Source: Xanthostigma xanthostigma
Taxonomy: Eukaryota; Arthropoda; Insecta; Raphidioptera; Raphidiidae
Length of the DNA stretch: 64,000 bases
Direction: 5' to 3'
Assembly: GCA_963575645.1 (NCBI GenBank)
Contig: OY754466.1
Location: 11,014,001 to 11,078,000 of the forward strand
Numbering within the stretch: position 1 is the first letter of the stretch; every line of letters begins with the position of its first letter. The notes below the pieces were generated by a model that was not told where the DNA came from, searched no databases, and saw only the letters and a list, made by a program, of their open reading frames with translations. Made by a program: the position numbers and the translations under genes. Below are positions 31,581 to 42,510 of the stretch, piece after piece.

Positions 31581-33540
31581 TTTTATTGCATTTTATTGTC
31601 TGACGTTTCGGAAAATAAAATGCAATAAAAAACCTTCAGTATTTGCTTAGTTCATCGATCCTATGCCACCAGGATTCATCCTTTAATCTTCCAACATTTA
31701 AACAGGATCATCATCACTCTAAATTATTAGAGTTATTTTTCACAGTTAATTATTGTAGGTAACGTGAGTATTTGAGTGTTGCGAATTTTTGATAGATTTC
31801 AATCAAGCCTACCGTACCTCTAAACGAAATTATTAATATAGATTCAATAACTCGCCTGCAATATTATGGGGCAACCGGGGATTTCCCTGTCACGATTTAT
31901 ATTAGGTAATTTGTTAAAAAACTGTTAATGGATTAAATCAGTAGGGAATTTGTGTTTTAATCGGCTACTGAAACGACGTTGCCCTATATTATTATTTTGA
32001 ACGTCATAACAATCAGCTAATTGATGGAAAAAATTGTTCGCGGTCTGTTTAATGTGTTGTGGTTTCAAATTGTAGATTATAGACACTCAACAACTAAGGT
32101 TATTAACGTGTCAGTTATTTTAATATTTATTTATTCATTTTATAATGAATCTGATATTAGAAAGTCGTTAAGTTCCGGATCTCATTTTGGTTTGGAAGCT
32201 AATTAAGTGCAAAAAAAATTTAATTCAAAACGACTATATCTCAAACTACAAAGGATATAAGATTGTGGGTAGTCGCATTAGATTCAGCATGTTTCTATGT
32301 ACCTACTTTTAATAGCATACTTAATGGAGCGAATTTGTTTTTCAAATATTCCGTAATTTTTAATGAGGGGGTGTTACTTTTTCGGAATTTGGAAAAATAT
32401 AAAAATAGCGGAGTTGAATATTAACGTGCCTTATAGAAAATAGTGCGCTGAATCGATTAGTGGAAAGCGCAAGTTCATTTCTCTTTTTATTCAGAAGTTA
32501 TAACGGTTTAAAATGTAAAAAAATAAAATAATTTAAAATGTCTTTAAAACACGAGTTATAGGGTTGCGGATGATCGCCATCAATTTAGCGCGATGTTTTC
32601 TATTACATATCAAACAAAACTGAGCGAATTTTCGAAATTTTTTTTAATAAGAGGGTACCATTAGAAAAAACAAAAACTGTTAGATATTTTATAAACATAA
32701 CTTACAACTGAGGTTATGCTTATAGAAAAAATCACCCTGAATCAACACCGACCACTCCCACCTTCTGATCTTTATGTTATGACGTTTTTAAATTTTTCAA
32801 AAAAAAAAAAAACCATAAAACATTCATGTCTCGTAAACTAGAAAACAGACTGGTGTGATTGGTCGAAATCGATTAAGTTTGTTTACTTTTTATAAGTTGG
32901 GTTACCTAATCAAACGGGCTAAATAAAGCGCTTAAAAAGTAGCAGATTTGGAAAAAGCATAAAAACATAAAAAATTTGCGATATTTTGAAAAATATACAA
33001 ATATCTCAGATATGATGTTTTGCTTCTTCCATAATAATTTAAATATTTCATTGAATAATATTTTCATTTTCATAAATATTTTATATATTCGGAAATGCTT
33101 AACTAAACGTTATCTATGTATAACGTTAAATAATAAAATATACCTATATATTTGTTTTTTAAACTATTGACTGACATCTAAATATCATTTTCTTAAATTT
33201 TGATTTTTATTTTTAATGAAAAAACTGAATTCGCTACTGTAACGCTGGAAATCGTCACGTTTGATACAATAAATCAAATGAATTTCTACAAGATAATAAA
33301 CGGTATCATCACGAAAAGAAATAAAATAATACCGGCCAAACCACACAAAGGTTCTAGACGTTGTACAAAATCTGTTTCTGAAAATCCGGGATTAATTTGC
33401 TGATCAGTGTCAATTAAGTGTACTAAGTGTCGGTTTGAGAATAAGTTTCTCAAAGTACTTTAATTTGTTATTTATATTTCTTAGTTACAGTATTTTTAAA
33501 CGGTTTTATTTAGCTTGACCCAATAATATATATTTGTTTA
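31581..33540. other. Non-coding DNA
   Basis: The stretch 31581-31640 has a small inverted pair ('attgcattttatt' / 'aataaaatgcaat'). The segment 31840-32020 is GC-balanced ('gcaatattatggggcaaccg') with no frame I trust. The stretch 32210-32900 has several degenerate phrases ('aggatataagattgtgggta', 'tatagggttgcggatgatcg') that suggest an old tandem or dispersed repeat. The short plus frames here (32021-33403) show no domains. Confidence 0.4.
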
Positions 33541-34050
33541 TTCAACACGCGTGAGTAATATATAATTTCGGGGCCCTACTAAATTCGGGAGAAATAATAA
33601 ATTACTTCACGTTGACGCGTAGAGTGCTAATAATGAGCCGAAACTGTACGATAATGTATTACTGCATAGTTTCTGGACCAATAGGAACGCGGTAGCGAGC
33701 CGAAACTGTACGGTAATGAATTATTACTGCATAGTTTCCGAACCAATAGGAACGCGGTAGCGATTTGTATATATGAAAACAGCATCGGAATTCAGCGAAA
33801 GTCAGGGCCATCTTGTGTGCATCGAGGGCGGTGGGTACGTCAATCAATTAAGTGATTTTTTTTATTTTTCCCTCTTTTATCAGGGCCCCGATTACATATT
33901 ACTCGTACTAGTTGAATAAAGTATTATGCGCGACCATTGATCGAAGGAGAATATTCCACTCGCGTGTTACCGCACTCGCTACGCTCGTGCGGCAAGTTTC
34001 ACGCTCATGGAATCTTCTCCTTCTCTCACTAGTCGCACAATATACTATTA
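33541..34050 (+). repeat. Dispersed repeat R3, copy 1 (plus), with internal 62-bp duplication
   Basis: It aligns throughout with 58376-58805 in reverse. Shared phrases are 'acgcgtgagtaatatata', 'tcagcgaaagtcagggccat', 'caatcaattaagtgatt', 'gcactcgctacgctcgtgc' and 'actagtcgcacaatatac'. Only this copy has the 62-bp tandem duplication starting at 33635 and 33697 ('gagccgaaactgtacg...ataggaacgcggtagc'). Confidence 0.8.
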
Positions 34051-35142
34051 TTACTATCTTTGTTTCAAATCTTGCGACAGCTTTCTCAACTACTTTCCGT
34101 TATCCGATTGAATTGAAATTTTGCATACGTATGTAGTTCCCATATGACGATACAATATTGTAATAACTAACTGACCGGTTCGGCTTTAGCTCGGTTGCGA
34201 ATCGCACTTTTAATAAAGCATAAATACAAAATTTTATCCGTGCTATTAAATTGTATTTCATCGGTATTAAACTATGAATGCAGGATTTACCCATAAGAGC
34301 TCATGTTAATTTCATAATTATAAAATTTTTGAACTCTTTCGGGTATTTATTGGAGATATTTAAAAAAAGTTGACAAAATGTCATCCATTTCTCGATGATT
34401 TTATCATAAAGAATGTCAAGCCAGTTAGTACAGATATCAGTGATATGTCTCGTTTATTCAGTGGTTACTAAGAAACTTCTGGCCTATTCACATGTTAATG
34501 ATACTTGAAAGTTTAAAAATGTTGAGAATAAGCTATAAAACGCCAACTTGAACAGAACAATCTATTTGAACATATAGCAAGAAACGAAACTCGTAACAAA
34601 GGAACGTTTTACAAAAGGCACACACAATTGAGCAAAAGAGGTAGTTATTGACATAATATACACGCAACGCATGTATGTTTTTTAATACTCATAAAACAGG
34701 CGACCTGACCATAATGTCGCCACTTTTTATGGACAATGACAAAAGAATACTATTTAGATTATATTAAAAAATAAAGACCTAATCTATATTATAAATGTGT
34801 GCATGTATGTTACTCAATCACGTTTAATGACCCAACGGATGTAAATGAAATTTTGCATGTAAATAATTTATGACTCTAAGCAAACTTGTAAAGTATTTGA
34901 GTAAAAGTATTTCAAAATACAAATGCAAATACTTTTCTAGTAAAAATACAAATGAAAATACTTTTCTAGTATTTGTATTTAAATACTTAAAATTGAGTAA
35001 TTTTTACAAGCATATGGTATACTTGGTTCAAAATAATTTTTTAATTAGTTGAGCTTGTATACTTGCTGATAGATCAAGCATTTACTTGAGAATATTTTTA
35101 TAAATATAATCTTAAAGTATTTGTATTTATTCAAATCTTTGA
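34051..35142. other. Non-coding DNA with low-complexity repeats
   Basis: The stretch 34750-34870 has Helitron-like phrases ('aatgaaattttgcatgtaaa'). The stretch 34890-35130 is built of reiterated 'gtatttgtatttaaatact' and 'aatacaaatgaaaatac' motifs, which continue at 35748-35840 beyond two nested insertions. No gene is seen. Confidence 0.45.
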
Positions 35143-35146
35143 TTAA

Positions 35147-35566
35147 GAGTATTCGTCCCTGCAAATACCCCCTGCACCCTTCATCTCATATCTTTTTCCC
35201 TCTCCTAAAAACGGTTCGCGCTCTCCCGACGCTATTTTTAAAGCTAGAGGGTTCTGGTAAACGCCAAATGAAAGACAAAGAATCAGACTACAGATCCTTC
35301 AGGCGAATCTTTTGAAAAACAGTTTCGCCTACCTGTGAAATATTACGAAACTTATTATTTTTTTCAAAAGGTTGTGAGTTTTTTCAGGAATTTTTTTTCA
35401 AAAAATTCGCCTGAAGGATCTGTAGTCTGATTCTTTATCTTTCATTTGGCGTTTACCAGAACCCTCTAGCTTTAAAAATAGCGTCGGGAGAGCGCGAACC
35501 GTTTTTAGGCGAGGGAAAAAGATTTGAGATGAAGGGTGCAGGGGGTATTTGCAGGGACGAATACTC
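35147..35566. mobile_element. Foldback element, 420 bp, with TTAA target duplication
   Basis: Arms of about 180 bp are inverse copies with termini GAGTATTCGTCCCTGCAAAT. TTAA flanks both ends (35143-35146, 35567-35570). Two related copies of the host repeat lack the insertion and read 'tttgattaacgtctga' (about 42822; inverted near 59045), which defines the empty site. TTAA duplications are typical of piggyBac and Kolobok superfamilies. Confidence 0.85.
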
Positions 35567-35571
35567 TTAAT

Positions 35572-35745
35572 GTCTGATTAGAACTTTTCAATAAATAAAA
35601 TTATCGACCATTTTTTCAGACAATATAATAACAAAATAAATAATGAATACATTAACGTTTCGATCCGGATCGAAACGTTAATGTATTAATTATTTATTTT
35701 GTTAATAGATTGTCTGAAAAATTGGTCGATAATTTTATTTATTGT
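35572..35745. repeat. Palindromic repeat R4 with inverted 'ggtcgataattttatttatt' arms
   Basis: The phrase 'aataaataaaattatcgacc' and its inverse enclose 'acattaacgtttcgatccgg' and its inverse, giving a roughly 155-bp palindrome. The centre GTTTCGATCCGGATCGAAAC is a collapsed form of the hammerhead-like core present at 43004, 58875 and 63227. Confidence 0.8.
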
Positions 35746-36889
35746 ATTTGTACTTATATTTCAAATACTTCAGAAGTATTTGTATTCATATTTCAAATAC
35801 TCTATGCAGCAAAATTATTTGTATTTGTATTTAAATATTTTTAAAAAGATTTTTTACAGGTCTGACATTCTTTTTATTCCGGATGATTCAGTCGTTCCCC
35901 AGGGATAAAACGAAACTTTATTTTCTGTTTGTTACTTTGTCGGGGTTAGAGGGAACAACCAATTTGAATGAAAATTAAAATGTTACATAATTTGTCTTAA
36001 AGATCAAATTTTTCCTCAAATGTTCTGAAGATAAACAATTTGATCCTGCGCCAAGTTATTATAATATATAATGAGTTTTATTTAGGTTAACTCTTTTCCT
36101 TTGCCACAAATACTCCAAAAACAAATTTGTATCCCAAATTTGCTGCACTTCCTCTACTTTTAGACGATTGCGAAGCTTGAAATTCAACCTCAGTAAACTT
36201 CCTTAAACAGAATATTACACACTTCCCTTAAATAGTGTAGCCGTTTGCCTATAGGCGGCGAACTTAGAGCAACGATAATAACATTTTGGGACAGGAAATT
36301 ATTATTCATACCTATGTACCTAAACGAGCCTCATATAATCACATATTCTGCACAGATGCGTACAGCGCTATTAATTTTTGAATAAAATTACATTTACTAC
36401 ACTCACAAATATTATACTAAATTGAACGGCTATAATAGTTTATTATTTCAACTTTGCTTTATCAGAATAACATTAAAATTTTTCATTTCACCTCCAAAAA
36501 AAAAGAACTGTTTTTCACGTACCAAGAACCATCGAACATGTATTTCTATATTTTCTAAAAATAGTATTTTTCCCGCGTCTCTCTCTATTTCTCTCTCCCT
36601 CTATTTCTTTGGAAATATTATATTGACCTTCCCATCTACGCCAGCATCCGAACCCACCCACGTAACAACTCACACCCATAATATATGTGAAGGTAGGTCC
36701 GTTTTGAAATTTTAATTTTATTTACGACTAATTAAAATCAAATAAATCTAATGAATAGCTCATTTGAAAACTGTTATAACTATAGGTAACCTATCCTACA
36801 GTGTTTTCAATTAAATATTTATTATATTTTATTAATTACAATTATTATTGATTTAAAAGAAATTTGTTACTTAAAAAAAGTATAAATAC
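35746..36889. other. Non-coding DNA
   Basis: The 'gtatttgtatttaaatatt' repeat tract ends near 35845. The 97-codon plus frame at 36422-36715 spans a pyrimidine-rich tract (36577-36612) and ends near a GTAGGT. I do not find a convincing exon there. Confidence 0.4.
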
Positions 36890-37047
36890 TGCTTTTTATT
36901 GACAAAAACTTTTGAACGGTAACTTCGATCATCATGAAATTTGGACACAACATTCATCTCGGCAAACTAAGATGAATGTACGTACTCATGTCTCTCCCTT
37001 CCCCATTCGTTCTTTTGCGCCCGGGTGAAACCGGACGGGACCGCTAG
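36890..37047 (+). mobile_element. Helitron-like element, second family, copy 1
   Basis: Contains 'aacttttgaacggtaacttc', 'gatcatcatgaaatttggac' and ends 'cccgggtgaaaccggacggg' 'accgctag'. Shared with 39991-40146 (plus) and 48584-48755 (minus). Confidence 0.65.
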
Positions 37048-37679
37048 AAGCTTATATAAAGCTAAGATCGAGTCTGCGATCTTGTAAAATATAAATTATA
37101 GCTCACAGACACGATACGCTAACCAGCCTAGCTAGGTACACATAATTTGGTGCTAGTTGTTGGCACCCCTAAAAAAATAAAAACGGAACACCGATTAAAT
37201 TATTTTTGAGTAATTTTTATAAAAAAACTTTTTTCCCGAATTGTGTACATTTAAAAAAATTATTAAGATTTTACTTACATTTTATCACTGGTTAGTAAAA
37301 TAATTTATAATTAGACACCTTTCTTCACGGTGTTATTTCTTTTTCAAAACATGAAAGTAAAATATACATTGACCTACGAAACCAGGTGGAACACAAAAAC
37401 GGAGAAAAGTCTTGGTATTAAAGTGAGATTTCGTTTAATTAGTTAAACAATTTTAATAAAGTCTGCGAAATTAAGCTAGCCATTAATTATGTAAGTAAAG
37501 GACCGATGTACCTTATATGTTATGCAAAATATAGTTAATGCAAAAGGCGGAAGAAATTTTAACAGTACTCTGGGGTATCACTTAAAAATAGAATAAGCGA
37601 AGAAGCTTTAGTAATACTTAGTACATTAAACGCTATAAAATCAATGAAATAAAAATTATAGTTTTTTTTCGGTAATTAA
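37048..37679. other. Non-coding DNA, nothing recognised
   Basis: I see no gene or repeat that I can match elsewhere in the window. Confidence 0.4.
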
Positions 37680-38060
37680 ATTATATCCTGATAATTTATG
37701 ACCAGAAAAAAATTTGTAAAAAATTTTGAAAAGTGAATTTTGACCTAAGTTAGTACCATTTCCCACTTGTGGTATTAAAATGGTAACAAGTAGGGTTTTC
37801 AGTACCGGTACTGAAATCGAATTTGTATTTCCCAGTACTGGAGGAGATTCAGTATCGAGAAATACCTACCGGGAAATTCGATACTTTCGGTACTAGAGAA
37901 AAAATGTGCTAAATGCTTGTTGTGCGTGAATTCCCGGGAAATGGGTTTCATTTCCCGATACTAAAGGCGATGAAATTTCCCGGGAATTCTCTGGAAATTT
38001 AGTGCCGGGAATTCCCGGGAGCTATCCCTAGTAACAAGGTGTTATAGAAAAAAGTCCTGA
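37680..38060 (+). repeat. R2 tail, split by a hAT MITE
   Basis: The phrase 'agtgaattttgacctaagtt' then 'agtaccatttcccacttgtg' then 'aaaatggtaacaag' is the R2 terminus. It resumes after the MITE at 38031 as 'gtaacaaggtgttatag'. Confidence 0.65.
37791..38030. mobile_element. hAT-like MITE, 240 bp, perfect 8-bp duplication
   Basis: The ends are TAGGGTTTTCAGTACCGG and GGGAGCTATCCCTA. GTAACAAG flanks both sides exactly (37783-37790, 38031-38038). The interior is dense with CCCGGGAA/TTCCCGGG and GTACCGGTAC palindromes. Confidence 0.85.
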
Positions 38061-38344
38061 GTCGATTAAACCCTCTTAACGTTTAAAAATTATGACGCTT
38101 AAGAATGTATACGATAAATTTATATTTACTTATGCTAGATCACTTCAGCAAATTACAAATACAAACAGAGAGATAGATAAAAATTTTGAAACCACATTAA
38201 ATTAATAAAAAAAATATCCGAAAGCTTCAAGTAATACAAAATAGGCGCCCATTTATTATTATATAAAAATTTTGATATAATACACCAACTAAATTTCTCA
38301 TTAAAAGCAGATGATATTTAAATTCAATAATTAAAACACATAAA

Positions 38345-38930
38345 ACCGAGCAGTGTAGCATAGTGGTGAAAGCTCTAGACTATTATTCGGGAGGTACCGG
38401 GTTCGAATCCCGAGGGGGGGCAAATATGGCTGAGACTTTTTCCTACTGTCTCTCGCCGAGAAACGGTTTTACCTCAATAATGTCAGATAAATATCGAGAT
38501 GGTTCCTTATTCAAGGCCACATCCGATTACCTGTCAAACTCCTATGCTCAATATTTGCCTACCTTATCCTAATATCCTAAAATTCCTTCATTCGCCCATT
38601 GCTATCAATTAGTTCAAGTTTAAAAATGTAGAAAATAACGGGAAGTGTAATAAATGGAAAATGGTGCAAATACATCTGTTATGATATAAAGTCGAGAAAA
38701 GGACGTTAGTCCTCAAACTTTCCAACCTGAAAAATAAAATATAAATTAATTTCACCTATCTACGTATTCTATTAACATATTATTGTATCCAATTAATTAT
38801 TATATGTACATACTTACCTTCATATTTTTTATTTTTAGTTCGGTGTAAATAGCCTTAGTTGCTGCACACTGTTGTTTAAAAAAAAAAGGACGTTAGACGC
38901 ATTATTATTATTATTATTACTATTATTATT
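38345..38930 (+). mobile_element. SINE family A, nearly full length, with a nested insertion
   Basis: The tRNA-like head (38345-38420) has A-box 'agcatagtggtgaaagc' and B-box 'ccgggttcgaatcccgagg'. The body matches the other copies ('ctgtctctcgccgagaaacg', 'aaatatcgagatggttcctt'), and the tail is 'acgcattattattattatt'. A 174-bp segment (38710-38883) splits the 3' end. The 69-codon frame at 38363-38572 is the SINE body, not a gene. Confidence 0.85.
38710..38883 (+). mobile_element. 174-bp retro-insertion inside the SINE
   Basis: It is flanked by a 13-bp direct repeat AAAAGGACGTTAG (38697-38709 and 38884-38896) and ends in a short A run. A long duplication plus A-tail is the mark of LINE-mediated insertion. 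The insert has no tRNA-like boxes. It could be a truncated LINE or a processed transcript piece, and its source is unknown. Confidence 0.7.
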
Positions 38931-39597
38931 TTTGATATAATTATTATTATTATTATATTTAAATTCAGACGATGTAATAATATTTAGAAAAAAAAGACAT
39001 TTTATAAAACTACTAGTAACTGCAGAATTACATAATTATGAAAAATAAAAATGTCAAAAAGTTGACATAAATTTAAAAACAAATCATAAAAACATATGTT
39101 ACACACGGAGTCTGGGACGTTGAAGATTTGTAACTTTCCATTGTTAAGAAAAATGAGGTAAAGTTTGTATTATAAAATATTCAGCGAGTACCCTGAAGGA
39201 AAACTCTCTTGCTTCGCTATTATTAAATTGTAAGGAACAGAAAATTAAAACATTTTTTCTAAATAAAAACAAAAAAATATGCGACTTATAATGGACATAA
39301 ATAATGTTCCTGTTGATAAAATTTTAAAAAACATTAAAAAAATATACTGAATTGTAGTACTATGCCAGCACAATAGGAAGCCAGCGGGGTTATTTCTCTG
39401 TGTCCAAACTCTAACCGTACAAAAGTCTACTGGACAAAATTAACTTTTTTACTGAATTTTATAGATAATATGATCATCAAATCGGTGACGGATTAATTAA
39501 TTTTTTTTAGTAATTATCAACGTACGCTTTGCCAACTTTTTTTGCATAACTGGTAGACATCTTTCCAAACAATTAATTTTTAATATGGCGGTTTAAC
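38931..39597. other. Non-coding DNA with (ATT)n
   Basis: A second (ATT)n block at about 38938-38958 suggests SINE tail expansion or a second retro tail. The rest is unassigned AT-rich sequence. The segment near 39420 ('aaaagtctactggacaaaat') recurs at 17941 and 41007. Confidence 0.45.
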
Positions 39598-39990
39598 AGC
39601 CAATTGGGCGACGGGACCATTCCAACTTCAAAAATGTTGAAATTTGATTATAATAAAGACAATAAAATTTCTGATATCGTGTGAGGTGACTGCGGGTAAT
39701 TGCTAATATTCAATATGATATTTGCTATTCGTTGCCAAGGTTACCTACATAATATGTTCCACGTCATGTAAACATTAATCAAAGCATGCCGAACTTGTTT
39801 ATTTCTGACAGATCCATAAAACAAAAGAGCGGCTGATTTTTTTTTATTTTCAAAATATTTACAAAACTATAAAAATTAGAAAAACTAATTTTAACGAAAC
39901 TTTCTTGAAACAATAAATAAAATAATAAGCCGTTATGAAAAGTATACCATTATTATATAAAAAACACCGTTATAGCACCGTTATAGCAAA
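39598..39990 (+). repeat. R2, 5' part
   Basis: It matches the first part of 46637-47257 ('attgggcgacgggaccattc', 'caacttcaaaaatgttgaaa', 'aatcaaagcatgc', 'tttcttgaaacaataaataa'). The 3' half is absent and a Helitron-like sequence follows. Confidence 0.75.
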
Positions 39991-40146
39991 TCTCTCTGTA
40001 ACTCAAATTTGTCCGTCCGACAAGAACTTTTGAACGGTGACTTCGATCATCATGAAATTTGGACAAACTAAGATGAATGTGCGTACTCATGTCCCCACCT
40101 CCCATTCGTTCTTTTGCACCCGGGTGAAACCGGTCGGGACCGCTAA
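39991..40146 (+). mobile_element. Helitron-like element, second family, copy 2
   Basis: Matches 36890-37047. The end 'gtcgggaccgctaa' is CTAA followed by T, an allowed Helitron 3' end (CTRR|T). Confidence 0.65.
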
Positions 40147-40203
40147 TTTAACTATATAGAACAATCATTTGTTTTTGTGTAAATACAATCTAATGTTCTA
40201 ATT

Positions 40204-40510
40204 CAGGGGTGGCGAAACTTTCTCCATTACGTGCCAATTTTTGTCAAAAATTTTCAATGTAACCATGACGTGCCGACAAGCAGCCAAAGAAATTTCGTTG
40301 TCAAACAAATGAATGAAACATAGATGAAAAGAATAATTTCGATAACACAGTGAGAAACTTTTTCGTATTTGTTATTTAGTTACAGTCAATTTTTTTCGAC
40401 ATCTAGCATATTTTTTAATTATTTCGATTTTGCACCTCAATCAATGCCGTGCCCATAATAATCTGTCGCGTGCCACCTGTGGCACGCATGCCATAGGTTC
40501 TCCACTCCTA
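40204..40510. mobile_element. hAT-like MITE, 307 bp
   Basis: The ends CAGGGGTGGCGAAACTTT and, inverted, TAGGAGTGGAGAACCTAT are hAT-like. The interior has 'gcgtgccacctgtggcacgc'. The flanks are TTCTAATT (40196-40203) and, once the next element is removed, TTCTAGAT, which match at 6 of 8 bases. Its sequence is unrelated to the MITE at 6189-6452, although it sits at the same position of the host repeat. Confidence 0.7.
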
Positions 40511-40517
40511 TTCTAGA

Positions 40518-40817
40518 CATAGAGATATAAGTAGCTGGAGTCCGCGAGTGAGTCTTGAAAGTGTCTGCGATTGAGAGAGAGAAGGCTGCTTACAATTCCG
40601 TATCACTATGGTAACTAAAGATATAAACAGCACATGGCTAGTTACATAAGGGTATCGTTTTTCCCGTCCTCCCCTCTTCAGTTAGCGATCTGTCAACGAG
40701 CGCTCATGAGAGATAGAATGATACGGAACTATTGCAGCGTTCTCTCTCTGAACTGCAGACACCTTCACTTATGGCAATCATACCCGCTAGCGTACTCTAG
40801 TACTTATATCTCTATGG
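40518..40817. mobile_element. Terminal-inverted-repeat element with ATAGAGATATAAGTA ends
   Basis: The 16-bp ends CATAGAGATATAAGTA and TACTTATATCTCTATG are perfect inverses. TTCTAGA flanks both sides (40511-40517 and 40818-40824). It is inserted into the flank of the preceding MITE. The interior has two GA/CT-rich stretches ('gagagagagaagg', 'ttctctctctg') that may pair. Confidence 0.75.
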
Positions 40818-40950
40818 TTCTAGATGATTGGGAGTTTGAATACGTCATTAGACTGCTCCTGATGTATGGAAACTGCAATTATATGATCACAATCTAAGGT
40901 CATTGCCAATTCAATTTCTTTTACAATTCTTTCTTGAACCCAGCATTAGT

Positions 40951-41446
40951 GTATCAACGATTCGATGGTTTTCCACTAAATTCAATTATAAAATTTTAGT
41001 GGTGCTGTCCAGTAGACTTTTGTATGGTCAGAGTTTGGACTATCACAATATATTATTCTTCGGCAACAACGCGATAAAAGACATCGTAGCGTGAAAAGAA
41101 TGTCTCATGGAAAAATAAATTAGATGAAGAAAATTGAGTTCGTTTATATTGTGTACCTCCCTTCTTAAAACCCAAATTGAAAAATAATATAGGTACCAAC
41201 ATTAGAATAATGCCGTGCACCTAAAAATCGGTCAGGTGCAAGCTTTACTTGCACAATTAGTGTTCCGTGCCATCAGCCCGCGACTTGTACCTATGCTCTA
41301 TAGCGAAATTTTGATTTTGCAGTTATAAAAAAATAAACCATTTATCGCGCTGGAATTTTTCAATCCTGATATTTTTTTGCAGTTATGCTTCCGCTATATA
41401 TACTTGAAAAGTAACTATTTTATAGGTAGAGTTCGCAAAAAAAAAT
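40951..41446. other. Non-coding DNA, nothing recognised
   Basis: I see no gene. The phrase 'tccagtagacttttgtatgg' near 41010 is the reverse of the phrase at 39420. Confidence 0.4.
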
Positions 41447-41842
41447 ATAATATAATGCGTTTAACGTCTGTTTCTCGACTTCATGTCATAACAGACGCCA
41501 TTCGCACCATTACTATTTTCCATCTATCACACTTCCCGTTATTTTCTACATTTTTAAACTTCCACTTAATTAATAGCAATGGGCGAATGAAAGAATTTTA
41601 GGACATTAGGATAAGGTAGACAAATTTTGAGCATATAGGAGTTTGACAGATAATCGGTCATGGCCTTGAATAAGGAACCATCTCGATATTTATCTGGAAT
41701 TACCGGCCGGTACAAGAATTACCGTTTCTTGGCGAGAGGCAGCAGGAAAAAGTCTCAGCCACAACTGCCCCCGCCGGAATTCGAACTCGGTATCTTCCGA
41801 ATGCGAGTCTAGTGCTCTCATCACTACGCCACCCCACTCGGT
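41447..41842 (-). mobile_element. SINE family A, full-length copy
   Basis: On the minus strand the tRNA-like head (about 41770-41842: 'accgagtggggtggcgtagt' ... 'cgagttcgaattccgg') is followed by the body and the 'aacgcattatattatatt' tail. The frames on both strands here are SINE read-through. Confidence 0.85.
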
Positions 41843-42285
41843 GCAAAAAAATATATATCCATTAAATTCACTTTTGTCAGCCAAATGGCATATTTCGGTT
41901 TAAATGTTAACAATAAGGTTATTTTATAGCCACGGAAAAGCGGCTCAATCATTTATAAACTTTGTAGTTAGGTAGTTTTTTTTTTCAAGAAAAATATATA
42001 TTTCTAATATTTACAGATATAAATATAAGAATTTACATCGACTATGTAGCGCGTATATCAACTTTCTCTCAAAACAACTGCAGACGACACAAAAAAAAAA
42101 ATTGAATGCTTGCCAAACATTTAGTACAAAAAAACATATGAAAGCATAAATAAGTTAGATGAAGTGCCTATTTACTTGTAAACTTTTGGCAACCAAATTA
42201 ATAAAACAGATACTATTATGGCATAATATACTACCAATAATATTCTGCTAAATGATATCCACGGTAATTATTAAGTGTTTAAGAG

Positions 42286-42510
42286 AACAGCGTGGTATAA
42301 TGGTCAGCGTGCTGGATCATACTGTTGTGGGTTCGAATCCCACCTCTGCTCATAGATATTTTGTGTTTGTAGTTTAGACCCAGCTTTGATATTTAATGAT
42401 ACTGGCCAGATACCAAGAGGTAGTGCCACCCCCCCAAGTGATATTCTCTTGTATATGTGCATATGCTCTATATATGTGGATATATACAATTGAATATGCC
42501 TTTTAAAAAA
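42286..42510 (+). mobile_element. tRNA-derived SINE, family B
   Basis: Head 42286-42351: A-box 'gcgtggtataatggtcagcg', B-box 'gtgggttcgaatcccac' with a perfect 5-bp T stem. Five of seven acceptor pairs form, but the anticodon arm does not fit a tRNA. A roughly 150-bp body without similarity to family A ends in 'gccttttaaaaaaaaa'. Confidence 0.7.

Larger units (their letters stand above)
40147..40950 (+). repeat. Host repeat R1 (plus), carrying two different insertions
   Basis: The left part 40147-40203 ('caatcatttgtttttgtgta', 'aatacaatctaatg') and the right part 40818-40950 ('ttctagatgattgggagttt', 'cattagactgctcctgatg', 'aattatatgatcacaatcta') are collinear with 6009-6540 in reverse. Everything between is two adjacent inserted elements. 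The 87- and 63-codon frames here are not genes. Confidence 0.75.

Noticed and set aside
36577-36715. Pyrimidine tract followed by an open segment and GTAGGT, resembling an exon
   Set aside because: No clear acceptor, intervening AGs, and a threonine/histidine-rich low-complexity peptide.
40511-40517. Possibility that the hAT MITEs at 6189 and 40204 are one ancestral insertion
   Set aside because: Their interiors and ends do not align (cggcccgcgggc core versus gcgtgccacctgtggcacgc core), so independent insertions are more likely.
42286-42351. Working tRNA gene
   Set aside because: A perfect T arm, but the anticodon arm cannot form and two acceptor pairs fail; an A-tailed body follows, as in a SINE.
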